From contig JANPWX010000358.1 of NCBI GenBank assembly GCA_024734555.1, forward strand, positions 1,426,369 through 1,490,368: a DNA stretch of 64,000 nt. Reading direction: 5' to 3'. Below the pieces are notes generated by a model. That model was not told the origin of the DNA. It searched no databases and was given only the letters and a program-made list of their open reading frames with translations. A program made the translations under genes and the position numbers. The stretch is from Trochalopteron elliotii (Eukaryota; Chordata; Aves; Passeriformes; Leiothrichidae). This document shows positions 1 to 10,405 of this stretch, in pieces (position 1 is the stretch's first letter; each line of letters opens with the position of its first letter).

Positions 1-710
1 GCTAGTCCTTTCCATCCCAGGGCTCTACATAAAGAAGCATTTTAAGTTGGGGATGAGAGACAAGAGTGCACCAGCTGATGTTGCTCATATAGGGCTTCGT
101 TTTTAATTTTAGGTGGCTTCAGATATAACCAGATAGAATTAGGAGGTGGAAGAAGGTATGGCACTTCATGACCTGTAGCAGGTACTGCTGCTCGCACACA
201 TTGGATTGGCAATGGATTCGCTAAACCGGTGGCAAAGAACCGAATTTGGTTGTTGGTCACTGTTTGTGCGGTAGAAACGCAACCCAATCAGACTTACAAG
301 GCAGTGAAAAGGGCTACCAGCATCTTTTTTCTGGTTCCTTACAAAGAGCGTCCTCCAGCAAACACCCACATGAGTCACACAGATGTTCCCATGGACCACG
401 GGTACGAGTAAAGTTACTCCTCTCTGTATGAGTGTCTGCAGGAGTGAGCCAATATATTGCCGTGACAAATAATGGCAAATAACACCAAACATTACAGTGT
501 ATGTAAACTTTATCCATAAAAAGTAGTTTAACTGCAGTGCACATTGAATTTTCACCCAGGAAGATCTAGTGCATCTGATTTAAGCAAAAATTCATTTATT
601 TAAATTACAAAAATATTATTATTCTTTTTTTTTTTTCTCCTCAAGGTTTTCAAATGGTGGATTGACCGCTCCTGGCTGGGAGTGGCTCACACAATAGATA
701 ATTAAAGAAT
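1..710. other. Sequence downstream of CELF2, no gene seen
   Basis: AT-rich sequence beyond the inferred UTR end. It contains T runs near 627-638 and a single minus-strand AATAAA at 600-595. Short frames of 60-129 residues occur on both strands, but they overlap each other and match nothing I recognise. It may still be 3' UTR if a more distal poly(A) site is used. Confidence 0.5.
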
Positions 711-724
711 TGTTTTCTTTTTCT

Positions 725-735
725 TTTATTTTATT
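725..735 (-). promoter_or_regulatory. Candidate distal poly(A) signal (overlapping AATAAA pair)
   Basis: The minus strand reads AATAAAATAAAAG, two overlapping canonical signals. A CA cleavage dinucleotide follows at about 712-711 and a GU-rich element (TTGTGTGAG) at about 694-686. This is the best-formed poly(A) site downstream of the CELF2 stop. A single AATAAA at 600-595 is a weaker alternative because its downstream sequence is not clearly GU-rich. Confidence 0.5.
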
Positions 736-3592
736 AATACTGAATAGCATATTCCAGCAGCATATTAAAAGCTCTTTAAGAAAAGACAAAATCCCCAAAA
801 TCTAAAAAGGAAAACCACAAGTTAATTACGGTTTTAAATAATTTTAGTTATAGATACAGAAGAAATTTAGACAGCAGTAAAATATTTTTGTCCTTCAGAT
901 CTGCCCTGTGCATTGTTCTGATTTCAACCATGTATTAAATAAACCACAAAAAACTAAGTATATATATATTTATAGATATAGATATATATATAAAAATAAA
1001 CAGCAAAATGGTGAATGTATAAAAGGTATTAACACTCAAGACAGCTCTGGGTGGAAAGGGTTAAAAGTTCAAAACTTTCTCACCTTAGAGGTTTCCATAC
1101 AATATGAAGAAAATACATAGTGAGGTTTGCTTTCACAGCATTGATGTGTGCAGAGTGGTTAAAAAAGTGAAACATGGGCACTTATACAATGTTTTACAAA
1201 AAACATCAAAGAGAAATAACAAACAATAACAATTTCAGGCAACAAGACCACAGGATAGCAAGTTAACAAACTTTTTAACCTCTTTTTTTCTTTAAATATT
1301 AGGGATTTATACAAAACACATAATAAAATACCCATGTTATCAAATTACTTCACACAAGAAACACACTGAAGCTCTAGGAAGAAAGTACCTTTGGAATTTG
1401 GCACTATAGTTTCACTGATTTTTTTTTTCTTTAAAAGAAAAACTGATCACATTTTGCTGAACACAAACACACCTAAATTGTTCACAATAAAAAAATGACA
1501 TCAATGCGTCACAAGCCAACACAAACTTATTCTGGAATATTTTTTTATTTTCACATGAAATTATTTTTTTTAAGCAAACAACTTTTTTTTGTGTTTTTTT
1601 TTTGAATCTTCTTTTTGTTCTTGTTGTTCAAGTAAACCAATTTTAAACTTGTCTTTTTATAAACATAGAACACTTAAGACCATAAGACTCATGATGAAAC
1701 CACAACTTAATTCACAGAAGCACCAACGTAACACATTTTACAGTAACCTTTCTTCTGTACATTGAAACAGTATAAAATATAGGTAATTTCATGTGCATTA
1801 AACCATGGATTGTCTAACTGTGAGTCAGTTCAGCAAAAGGTGACACAAGTAGGTAGCATTTGCCCTAAAACAGGGTAAATATTTTCTTATACTAATCTAC
1901 AAAAAGTGGTTCTATATATATACTTTAATGAGAAAGTGAGCCACCTAAAATGGCCTTATCAAAAAACTTTACACTGCCTGAAAAATGTAAAAACTATTAC
2001 AGACCTCTAGAGACTTAAAATCAGACAGTTTTATTTCTCAAACTGTTTTGGAAGTAGTCTGTTAGAAACCAACATTCTGTGCCTCTGGACACATATTGCT
2101 ATTGTCACCAGTGACCAGGCAGAATGCCAATCCCTGTATAATACTTTCAAGTCTGTTTTTTTTTATTTTTTTTTTACGAAATGAAAAAAACAAAACCAAA
2201 AATCAACCAAGAGAAAAACCCAAAACAAAAACCCAAACAAAATGAAACAAAAACTCCAAGGAAAGAAGAAAACTGAAAACCAAAACTAAAAAAAAAAACT
2301 AAGGAAAGAAAGAAAAAACATTTTGCCACAGGTTGTTTTTAAATCCTATCATTAATTTATCTAATAATAAATTTCAGTCTTGCATGAATGCAGCAATGTT
2401 TTTTCACATTGACTTCCCAGAATTCATAGCTAGATGAGGTCACATGCAAATTTCAAAGGTCAAACTAGGTCAGTAGGAGAACCAAATATGATGTGAGGTC
2501 AGAAAGACATCAGAAACAATGACGGGACGATGAAACTTTTTTTTTTTGAGACGCCACAGGGACATGCTAGGCAAACGATGGGCTAACGGGCATGGAGATG
2601 TCTAGGGAAAAAACAAGGAAGAGGAAAAAAAGTTACACAGAATCTATGCAGCACAAACAAAATCACTTTTATGGGTGCAGGAGAAAACTAATGCAAATCT
2701 TTTATCAGTAGAGCCTACGAGAGCCGTTCACATAATTTGCATTAACTTACAATACTTGTCAACAAGAACACAATGGAACCCCAAAAGAATCCATCTGAAA
2801 GGAGTCAGAGAGAATGGATTCCTCTTTGGGGAGAAAAGAGAGGAAAGAACTAGTTTCTACAAATGTAACAGAAAGGTACAGGGAGAAGGAGGGGGAAAGG
2901 GTCAGACAACTGAACTTTAAACTAGGTAATGGAAACTACGAACAAAATAACCAGACAAATACAAACAAGAGGATAAAAGCATGAACTGCAAAGGGTGGAG
3001 GGTTCAACAGTGAAAAAGCGCCCATTCTTGGCACAATTACTCTAGAGACTACTTCAAAGGATCTAGCTAGCATAGAGAGCTGCTCTTTAGGTATCCAATA
3101 AGTTAACAATAGGCAATAAATAAATTCCATTATTTCTGAGGCAGTAAAAATTTTGTATAAAAATAGAAATGCTTTTTACAAATAAAATTTACAGGCCTGT
3201 GGCTTTCTTTTTTTTATTATTATTAAATTTATCTCTCAAGAAACATCAAGTATTGTCACTCATTTTATTTTATTTTTTTTTATTTTAAACCCTGTAGCTT
3301 TAGAAACAGATCTCTAAATCTTTTTTACATTAATCCTTTCCAAAAAAACAAGAACTTAAAAAAAAATGAAATATAAAGACGACCAGTGTAAAATCAGACT
3401 AATATATAACAATACGTTGATTTGAACCGAAAAAAAATCAGATCTTCTCAAAAAACAAGTTGATGTAGTGGAAAGACTTGTTTCAATTTTTGTTGCAAAA
3501 TAAGTGCTTCAACTGGCATGAGGCCATTTTGTTTAACCTATAAACTGCTGGTGCCACCCTGGTAAAATACGATCCATCCATAGAAAACAACT

Positions 3593-3598
3593 TTTATT
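3593..3598 (-). promoter_or_regulatory. Candidate proximal poly(A) signal inside the 3' UTR intron
   Basis: AATAAA on the minus strand (context CACACAATAAAAGTTG), about 350 nt after the stop, followed by a T-rich stretch but no clear CA cleavage site at the usual distance. If used it would compete with splicing of the 3' UTR intron. Support is weak. Confidence 0.25.
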
Positions 3599-3647
3599 GT
3601 GTGCTAATGGCACCAGGGTTCACAGAGTTAAATTGCACATTTTTTTT

Positions 3648-3665
3648 GTGTCTGTGTGTGTGTGC
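3648..3665 (-). repeat. Short CA repeat in the 3' UTR intron
   Basis: The plus strand shows GTGTCTGTGTGTGTGTG, so the CELF2 transcript carries CACACACACACAGACAC about 235-255 nt after the 3' UTR donor. CA repeats are known binding sites for hnRNP L. Whether it acts here is inference. Confidence 0.5.
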
Positions 3666-3945
3666 TGTTTGGAATTTCAAGACATTTATTTTTGTTTCAA
3701 AAAGGAGATAAATTATGCTGCAAAACAAAATACAGTAACACAACTCAGTAATTACTTGGCAAGGAAATGGGAGCCAAGTGTAGTAAGGACAAGTGGGGAG
3801 ATGGAAGTGGTAACTGTAAAAATAACTGTCTCTTGGTGAAGGTTGGCTCTATGTTCTTTCTTAACCCCCCTGCAGAGGACAGGTTTGCTCATGGGACTTA
3901 CCCTAAGAAAGCTAAAATAAGAGCAGTAAGCATCTGGGGTTAAGA

Positions 3946-4073
3946 TCAGTAAGGTTTGCTGTCATTTTTGGAGCGTTTCAGCTGAACCTTCAAGCGTTTC
4001 ATGCCAATCTGAAAGCCGTTCATAGCCTGGATAGCAGCTTGTGCAGAGACCGGATTGTCATAGCTAACAAAAC
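3946..4073 (-). CDS. CELF2: CELF2 exon A: end of RRM3 and C terminus with stop
   Basis: The coding part is 128 nt: two bases, 41 codons and TGA at 3948-3946. It reads [40 protein letters not shown], Tyr, stop. It contributes the RNP1 residues FVSY, the second RRM helix (SAQAAIQAM), the last strand (KRLKVQL) and the basic tail [10 protein letters not shown], which is the invariant C terminus of CELF1/CELF2 and part of a nuclear-localisation region. The acceptor is GTCTCGCAG. The same exon continues past the stop into the 3' UTR, where a strong donor lies 44 nt downstream. Confidence 0.97.
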
Positions 4074-7000
4074 CTGCGAGACACAGAACACAGGTGGGAG
4101 AGAAAGTCAGCTCTAGGTTAGAACAAATGTCAGAAGGCATTTTGTTAGAACTTTATGATTGCTGTTTATTTGACACATTTACCTTGCTTTCAATTAGTTC
4201 TTTTCTCACATTTCATATCCCATTTCCTCTCCCATTTCCTTTTGCCTTCCTCTTTACCTACATAATATTTCTTTACTAGCTGGGATGCAGTCGGCCAATT
4301 TTGGTGCAATGCAGTTTCCATTCTGTTATTTATCCACCTACCTTAGAGACTGAAGGTATTTATTACTGTAACACTTTTCAGTGTAGTATCTACATACCCT
4401 CCCAGTCTATTAGGAAGTGCTATTTAGGCCAGTCTGCAAAAGGGAAGCTGAAACAGCAAGCCTTGGTTACAGAATCAACCCCCAAACTGCCTAAACCTAG
4501 TTTAGGTTTAACTCACACCTGGGTCTGAGTTCATGTGTGCTATGGAACACTCATCTCTTTGGGCTCTTTGGGCCTAGGACAGCTGCAATATTAATATTTT
4601 GTAATTTTACAGCTCCTTCCAGTTCAAGATCTCAGTGTACCTTAATGTTAGTTAATTCAGTCTCTTGGTCCCCAAAGGCGTAGGCAAACATCAAAATTAA
4701 GCAGCATCATAAAGACAATGGTAGGGTTTGATGAGAAGTCCAAGATCTGCTCCTCGCGTGTGAGCATTAACTAGGAGGATAATGCTTGCTTGGGTAATTC
4801 AGAATGGCTGGCCTGGCTCAGATTTCTTTTCCCTGGGAGACTGAAAATGTTCTGTTCATAATATATTCAAATCTCCCTGATTCTGGAAGCTCAGAGTTCA
4901 TTTTCATATCTGGGCCTCCCACTTGTAATTGTAAAACTCGCCTAACTGCTGCTCTGCCTCCGCTCGGGCTAATTATTACTGTACTCAGCCTGCTGTTATG
5001 CATCTGCTTTGAAATGCTCCCTCTTCTTTCCACTTGAATTTGCCTTAACATATATCCCTTCACTCTCCTAAAGCATGGATGCCACACACTTTGTCTTCAG
5101 TCCTAATACACAGTCTTCTTAGTGCCTCTCTTTCACCAACCAGCTTTATTCATTTGTGCTTAGTGTCTGTGTACTTCTTGGATTCATAACCTCTTTTTAC
5201 CATTACTTTAACCTATCCTTTTATGGCTTCTGCACTGCTGCCCTCTTCCAGTTGCAGAGTCAGAGTGTTATTACGCTTTCCCTACTGCATAAAATCCTCT
5301 CCCCTTATCAACTCCCCTTATCCTTGTCCAGTTGTTCTCCTTCATAGATCATCTCTGTGGCCTCACCTTAAATCAACTTCACCAAACTATTTAAGTTAAG
5401 ACTCTTCTCTGACAACTCAGGCTAACTTCTTTTCCTTCCACTCAGAACCACTTCTCACTTAAATCTCTGCAGACCTTCTCCTGGCCAAAGCCAATATGCT
5501 CTATCCATATTGTCCTGTGGTTGATTATTTGTTATCTCCTTAAGGAATAATAAATATTCCTCCATATCTTCCTTGGTTTTAGGAACTCTTGCCACTTCAT
5601 CACTTTCTCCCCAAGATCATTCCCTCTTAAATTTATTGCCAAATCCTGAGGAGCTTCATCACTCCCTTTCTTCCTTTCCCCTGTTTGGTTCTAGGAGGTC
5701 ATGTCTGTCTCCACATGACTCCAATCATTATCTTAGCTCTATGTCCTGTGTGTCCTTCCATCAGCTCTAGGATTGCTTCAGGGATAGAAAAGAGAACAAG
5801 AGTTGGGAGGCACTGTCCAGGCAGATGCTCCACAGCTGAGGTATAGCTACTCCTGCCTACCTTGACAATTCAGTATTTCCCTCTACAGCTTTCCTGACCT
5901 TCAGTTTATTGTCTTAAGTGCACACTACTGCTATGAACTTATCATCACTGTAGTTCCTTTCCTTTGTACCTAGTTTTATCTGCCTGGAAAGCCAGCAAGT
6001 GATCTAAACTAGTCACTTGGCATCTGTGGATGGTGAATGAAGAGAAGGAAACACACTGCTGGCACCAGCCCCTATCATTCAGTTGTTCTTCTGATTCACA
6101 ATTTGTCTCTTTACACAGAATGCAATACCTGCATTAGCTTGGTATGCTTTCATCTTCTTCCTTATTGAGAATCTTCATTTATAAAGCTTACTGAGGAGTC
6201 TCAAATTCCTTCCCTTTATTTGTATTTTTCTGATTGCATCCATTCATCATTTTTTGTCTGAATTTTAAACCACAGGTTACATGAAGTTGGAATTATGTTT
6301 CTTATTAAATCTTAAAGATCCTGTCATGACAACTCTGATTTTTGTTTTAGATCTTTGCGTTTCTCTATAATCAGGATAAATAATTCTCATCATTCAAGTA
6401 ACAATTTTGCTGTAAGGCTGACTGCATTTTTGCACTGATGTAACTAGGTCCCCCCTACTTTGCTTTAGTTACATATTTCATTTTTCTTATTCTAAGGTTT
6501 GTGAAAGGCAAGAGATAAGCTTGAAGAGTGAAACCCTTTGTCTGCTGAATCAACTAAAGCCTGTAGAGCCTGCAAGAACTCATGGAAAAGCATTTCCAGG
6601 TATAAATGCACTGTCCTGTCATCCTCATCACCTTTTAATCCTTTGAGCATTCATTTTGGGTTGGACAAGAAAAGAAAATATGCCCAAGTCCCTTTTCTGC
6701 AAAGAAAAGGAATTTTTTGTTTTGTGAAGCAGTTTTACATAAAAATTCATCACTATCACTCACTCAGAATGAACCTTCCCTTCCCATTTCTGCCAGTGCA
6801 CAGACTTGGACAATCTTTACACCTTTGGATGTTCAGCCTGTTCTTGTCTGTAATTTGACTTTCTCCTCCTTTGGGCAGGAGATTGGAAACTCCAGTGTAG
6901 GAAGGCCTAAGCTTGTACAAACAATTACTATTACTATTACTATTACTATTACTATTACTATTACTATTACTATTACTATTACTATTACTATTACTATTAC

Positions 7001-10000
7001 TATTACTATGGGCAAAAAGACCAAACCAAAGCAACAAATAAAAAACCCACACCCAAATTGTACCAAGTGCAATGACCATTAATGATTCAGCAGAGAAACG
7101 GGTTCTCCAGTGATACTATTGTTGTAGTTTTTGGGTGGGAGGGCATTAAAAAAAAAAAGTTTTTTGAAACACAAATATAGGACCAAAACAACAAATAGAC
7201 AATTCTTGATAATAAAGCTGAGGAGGTGCATGCAGACTATGCCAGTACATTAAGCTAGCAGGAGTAGTTCTGGCTTTGCCTGTGATTTGCAGCATCACCA
7301 AATAGTCACCCACTGAATAAGAAAACTCAGCTTTATCTGCCACTTCTACTTTTTGTTTTTAAAGCAGAGCTCCCTCCCTGGTAGCAGAGTATCTGGGAAG
7401 GAAAACTGAAAAATGGAAATATCAGTGAAAGCTGCCTAAAACCAAAATGACAGAGGATTCCTCCATCCATTGGGTGTTGACACCTCTATTTTCCCTTAAA
7501 GAAGATAACTTTGGAGGATCACTTTAAGTTAGGCAATTATGTCCCACAAGCCCAGAAAAATGTGTAAGAAGGTAATCAAAGATTAAAAGAAAACACAGAA
7601 AAAGCAAGTGTGGGAAACGATCTGATGAATTGAGCCACCTGCCCAAACTAATTTACATTCTTTCAGCAGTCACCACAATTGCTGCATTTCGATTAACGTA
7701 GCTTGATTTGACATTTCATCAAGATTCCTGGAGACCTCAACAACGATTTTTTAACCCCAACATACTAACAGAACTGGCTCCAGATCAATGGGGAGTCCAT
7801 TTCAATTCCACTTTTCAAATTTGCAAGAGCCTCAGGGACTGCTTTAACCCATTGCAGAAACAGGCTGGACTATACTGGTTTAGATATGAATAATTTTTTT
7901 CTAAAGCCTAAAGAGGTGAATGCTTCAAAAATGAACTGAAAGACTGTGGGAAAGTGTAGAAAGAATGTCACACTCTTTCTGTTAACTGAACCAACATTCT
8001 AAGTGTGCTATCCAATTCTCTCTTGTCATGTATACAGTTGCATTCCTTTACTCTGCGAAAGAATTGCCACTTTTAAGGAAATTCCAGTATTTTATGTCAG
8101 CCCTTATAAAACTCATGTTTAAGAGATTTCTTCCTCCTCCTAAATCCTCCCTGTTTGTTGTATAAGACTATAATTATTAGACCCATGCTCCAGCAGTTTA
8201 CCGCTCACATTCTCTGCTCCACTCCATCAAAAGCATTGAACTGGTGCATCTCTGCTATTCCAAAGACATCAGCCCTCATAATCAACCCTAAAACTATTTT
8301 TATACCAACACATCATCTCCTCCTCTGCTGTGATCTAATTTTCTGACAGCTCAAAGTATTCTCTGGGAAACTTGACACTGATCTTGTGAGGCTCTCTTCA
8401 TCCCTGCCCTAAGGTAAGGGAGATGACACCTTCCATAACACACTGGAACCCACCCACAACAGCTGGAGCTGCATATCTAGACATCAACTGTCTGCAAAAT
8501 ATTCTGAACTACATGTACACACCATTCAGTCACTAATTGCAAAATCTTGTACTTAATTCAGAAGAAAGAAATTCCTGTGATGTAGAAGTAATGGGTTAAA
8601 CATAGAGCTTTTTTTTAAGTGGCTCAGCTATACAATAGAGAATAATTAGGTATCCATAAAAAGGCAATTTAATAGTATACTAAATGACATTCCCCCACAT
8701 AGGGTGTAATTAGTTTCATGTACTTGACACATTCATGCAAGATGTCAGACTGGAAGATTATTATTGTTTTTTTTCATATCCAATTTTTAGTTAGAAGTAG
8801 TTTGTCTGTGCATCTTCCTGCTCATTTGAGGATTAACAGTCCATTATTTTTCGAATGATTTTCCAGTATGACATTTCTCACATTGTTGTTAATTTTCTTT
8901 TCTGGCCCCTTTTCAGTATAGTGCATGTGGCTTTTACTATTTGATTTATTAAATTTGACATACCAAAGCACTTGCTCAAATTGGTCTGTTTGTCAATGAA
9001 GACTTTAGCAGAGATAACATTTCCAAAAGGCATGAACATCTGCAGAATGTCCTGGTCTCCAAACTCCTGGGGGAGGTGGTAAATAAAGAGGTTTGCCCCT
9101 TCTGGACCTTTAGGAAAATAAAATAAATAAAAAAAAAGAAGTATGAAAACAGCTATTAAAAGTGCTACATTTAATCTGTTTTTCCATAATACTTACTGAA
9201 GCTGATGGTCAGAAAGTATTTCACTTTCCAACTCTGAAGGAACAAAAGCAAGTGGATCATCAAATGAGAGCAACTGAAATGCAGCTTTTAAAGAATCCCA
9301 TCTTGAAAAGTGTTTACTTGAAAAAGTGTTTATTTCATAACTCTACTACAGAAGTAGTTAAATTCATCCTCTTTCTTCAATTTACATGAGTGTCTTTCAG
9401 TATAATTAAGGTTAGGAAAACAAGTACAGAATGTATTGGCTCTCAAAATACCCCATGAACTGCACAAGGAGTCCTCTGCTGCTTCCAACACCTGCATGGG
9501 TTTGTCAGTTTAATTCCAGTTGCAGGAAACTTACAGAAATGGAAGGAGGTGAGCTCAGATTTGAGTACCACAGATTTAAACTCAAAGGGCAAGAAAATGG
9601 TGCAGATAGGAATAAAAATAATAAGAAGCACACCATGTGATTTAAAAGTCACTGAAGTCAGTGAGAAAAAGACATTCAGAATTAAATTTGTACTGACTCA
9701 TTTCAAAATGAGCTTTTTTTTTTAAATATAAATAGAAAGCTCTGTCTCTTGGAAGAAGCTTTGTAAAGCAAGTCTTTTAAAGAAGTTCAAAATTACGCAG
9801 TTGGGTTACAATTAAATGGCTTTAGACAGTTCAGTTTGCAAAGAAAGGTGTAAACTCAAAGGTGCTTTGAATATTTTTCTTACAGACAAGATTTGAGATA
9901 CATATTATTAAAGGTGTAGGTTGAAATATTCACCCTAGTACTGATAGGTTATTTTTTTCCCCTGGCTCAACAGCAACACACTGGAAACAAGCAATGGATG

Positions 10001-10374
10001 CCAGGAAGAGTGTGATATATGATGGAGCCAGATGTGGTCTCCCCATGCAGGTTCTAGCAGTGGAAGTGGTACACAAAGGGAACAAGCATTTCTGCTAAAA
10101 ACACACCTAGAATAGCCTGATTACATATTCCCTTGCTTAATGGAACCTAAATCTGCCCCAGATGTGATGTCCTTAGTTTTCTGGAGAGGAAGAGAGAAGA
10201 GCTCATCAGATTTACAGAGTTCCTTCAGCCACAGAGCCTCACCTCTCCCACACAGAATCAGGCTGGCTGCTCTCTCTCAGCCTGAAGGAAATGGTAGCAA
10301 AGCTTGCCCAAAAGGAGGAGAGAAATGAATTAAATTAAAAAAAATAAAAAGAAGAATAAGAATAAGAATAAGAA

Positions 10375-10405
<31 letters not shown>

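Larger units (their letters stand above)
2602..3901 (-). other. CELF2: Probable intron within the CELF2 3' UTR
   Basis: The donor is TTAGG followed by GTAAGTCCC, a near-perfect U1 site, with the last exon base at 3902, 44 nt after the stop codon. A matching acceptor lies 1300 bp downstream: a long pyrimidine tract (TTTTTTTCCTCTTCC, then TTGTTTTTTCCCTAG) followed by ACATCTCC, with the first exon base at 2601. A possible branch site (GTGTAAC) sits just upstream of the tract. Splicing would remove 1.3 kb of UTR and leave the protein unchanged. The exon junction would be less than 50 nt from the stop, so it should not trigger nonsense-mediated decay. Seen in sequence only; use is inferred. Confidence 0.6.
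711..3945 (-). other. CELF2: CELF2 3' UTR (end inferred)
   Basis: The region runs from the base after the stop to a likely cleavage site near 711. On the transcribed strand it is U-rich, with many short U runs and no credible coding frame. The end is inferred from the overlapping AATAAA signals at 725-735, a CA dinucleotide 14 nt downstream, and a GU-rich element (TTGTGTGAG) just beyond. Other AATAAA-type hexamers occur in the T-rich stretch, so shorter or longer forms are possible. The UTR contains a probable intron at 2602-3901. Confidence 0.6.

Noticed and set aside
5000..6000. Pyrimidine-rich region as an old L2/L3 LINE remnant
   Set aside because: Composition is suggestive but no ordered motif match could be made by eye.
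6717..7082. Frames with Ile-Thr, Asn-Ser or Ile-Val repeats
   Set aside because: Artefact of the ATTACT repeat.
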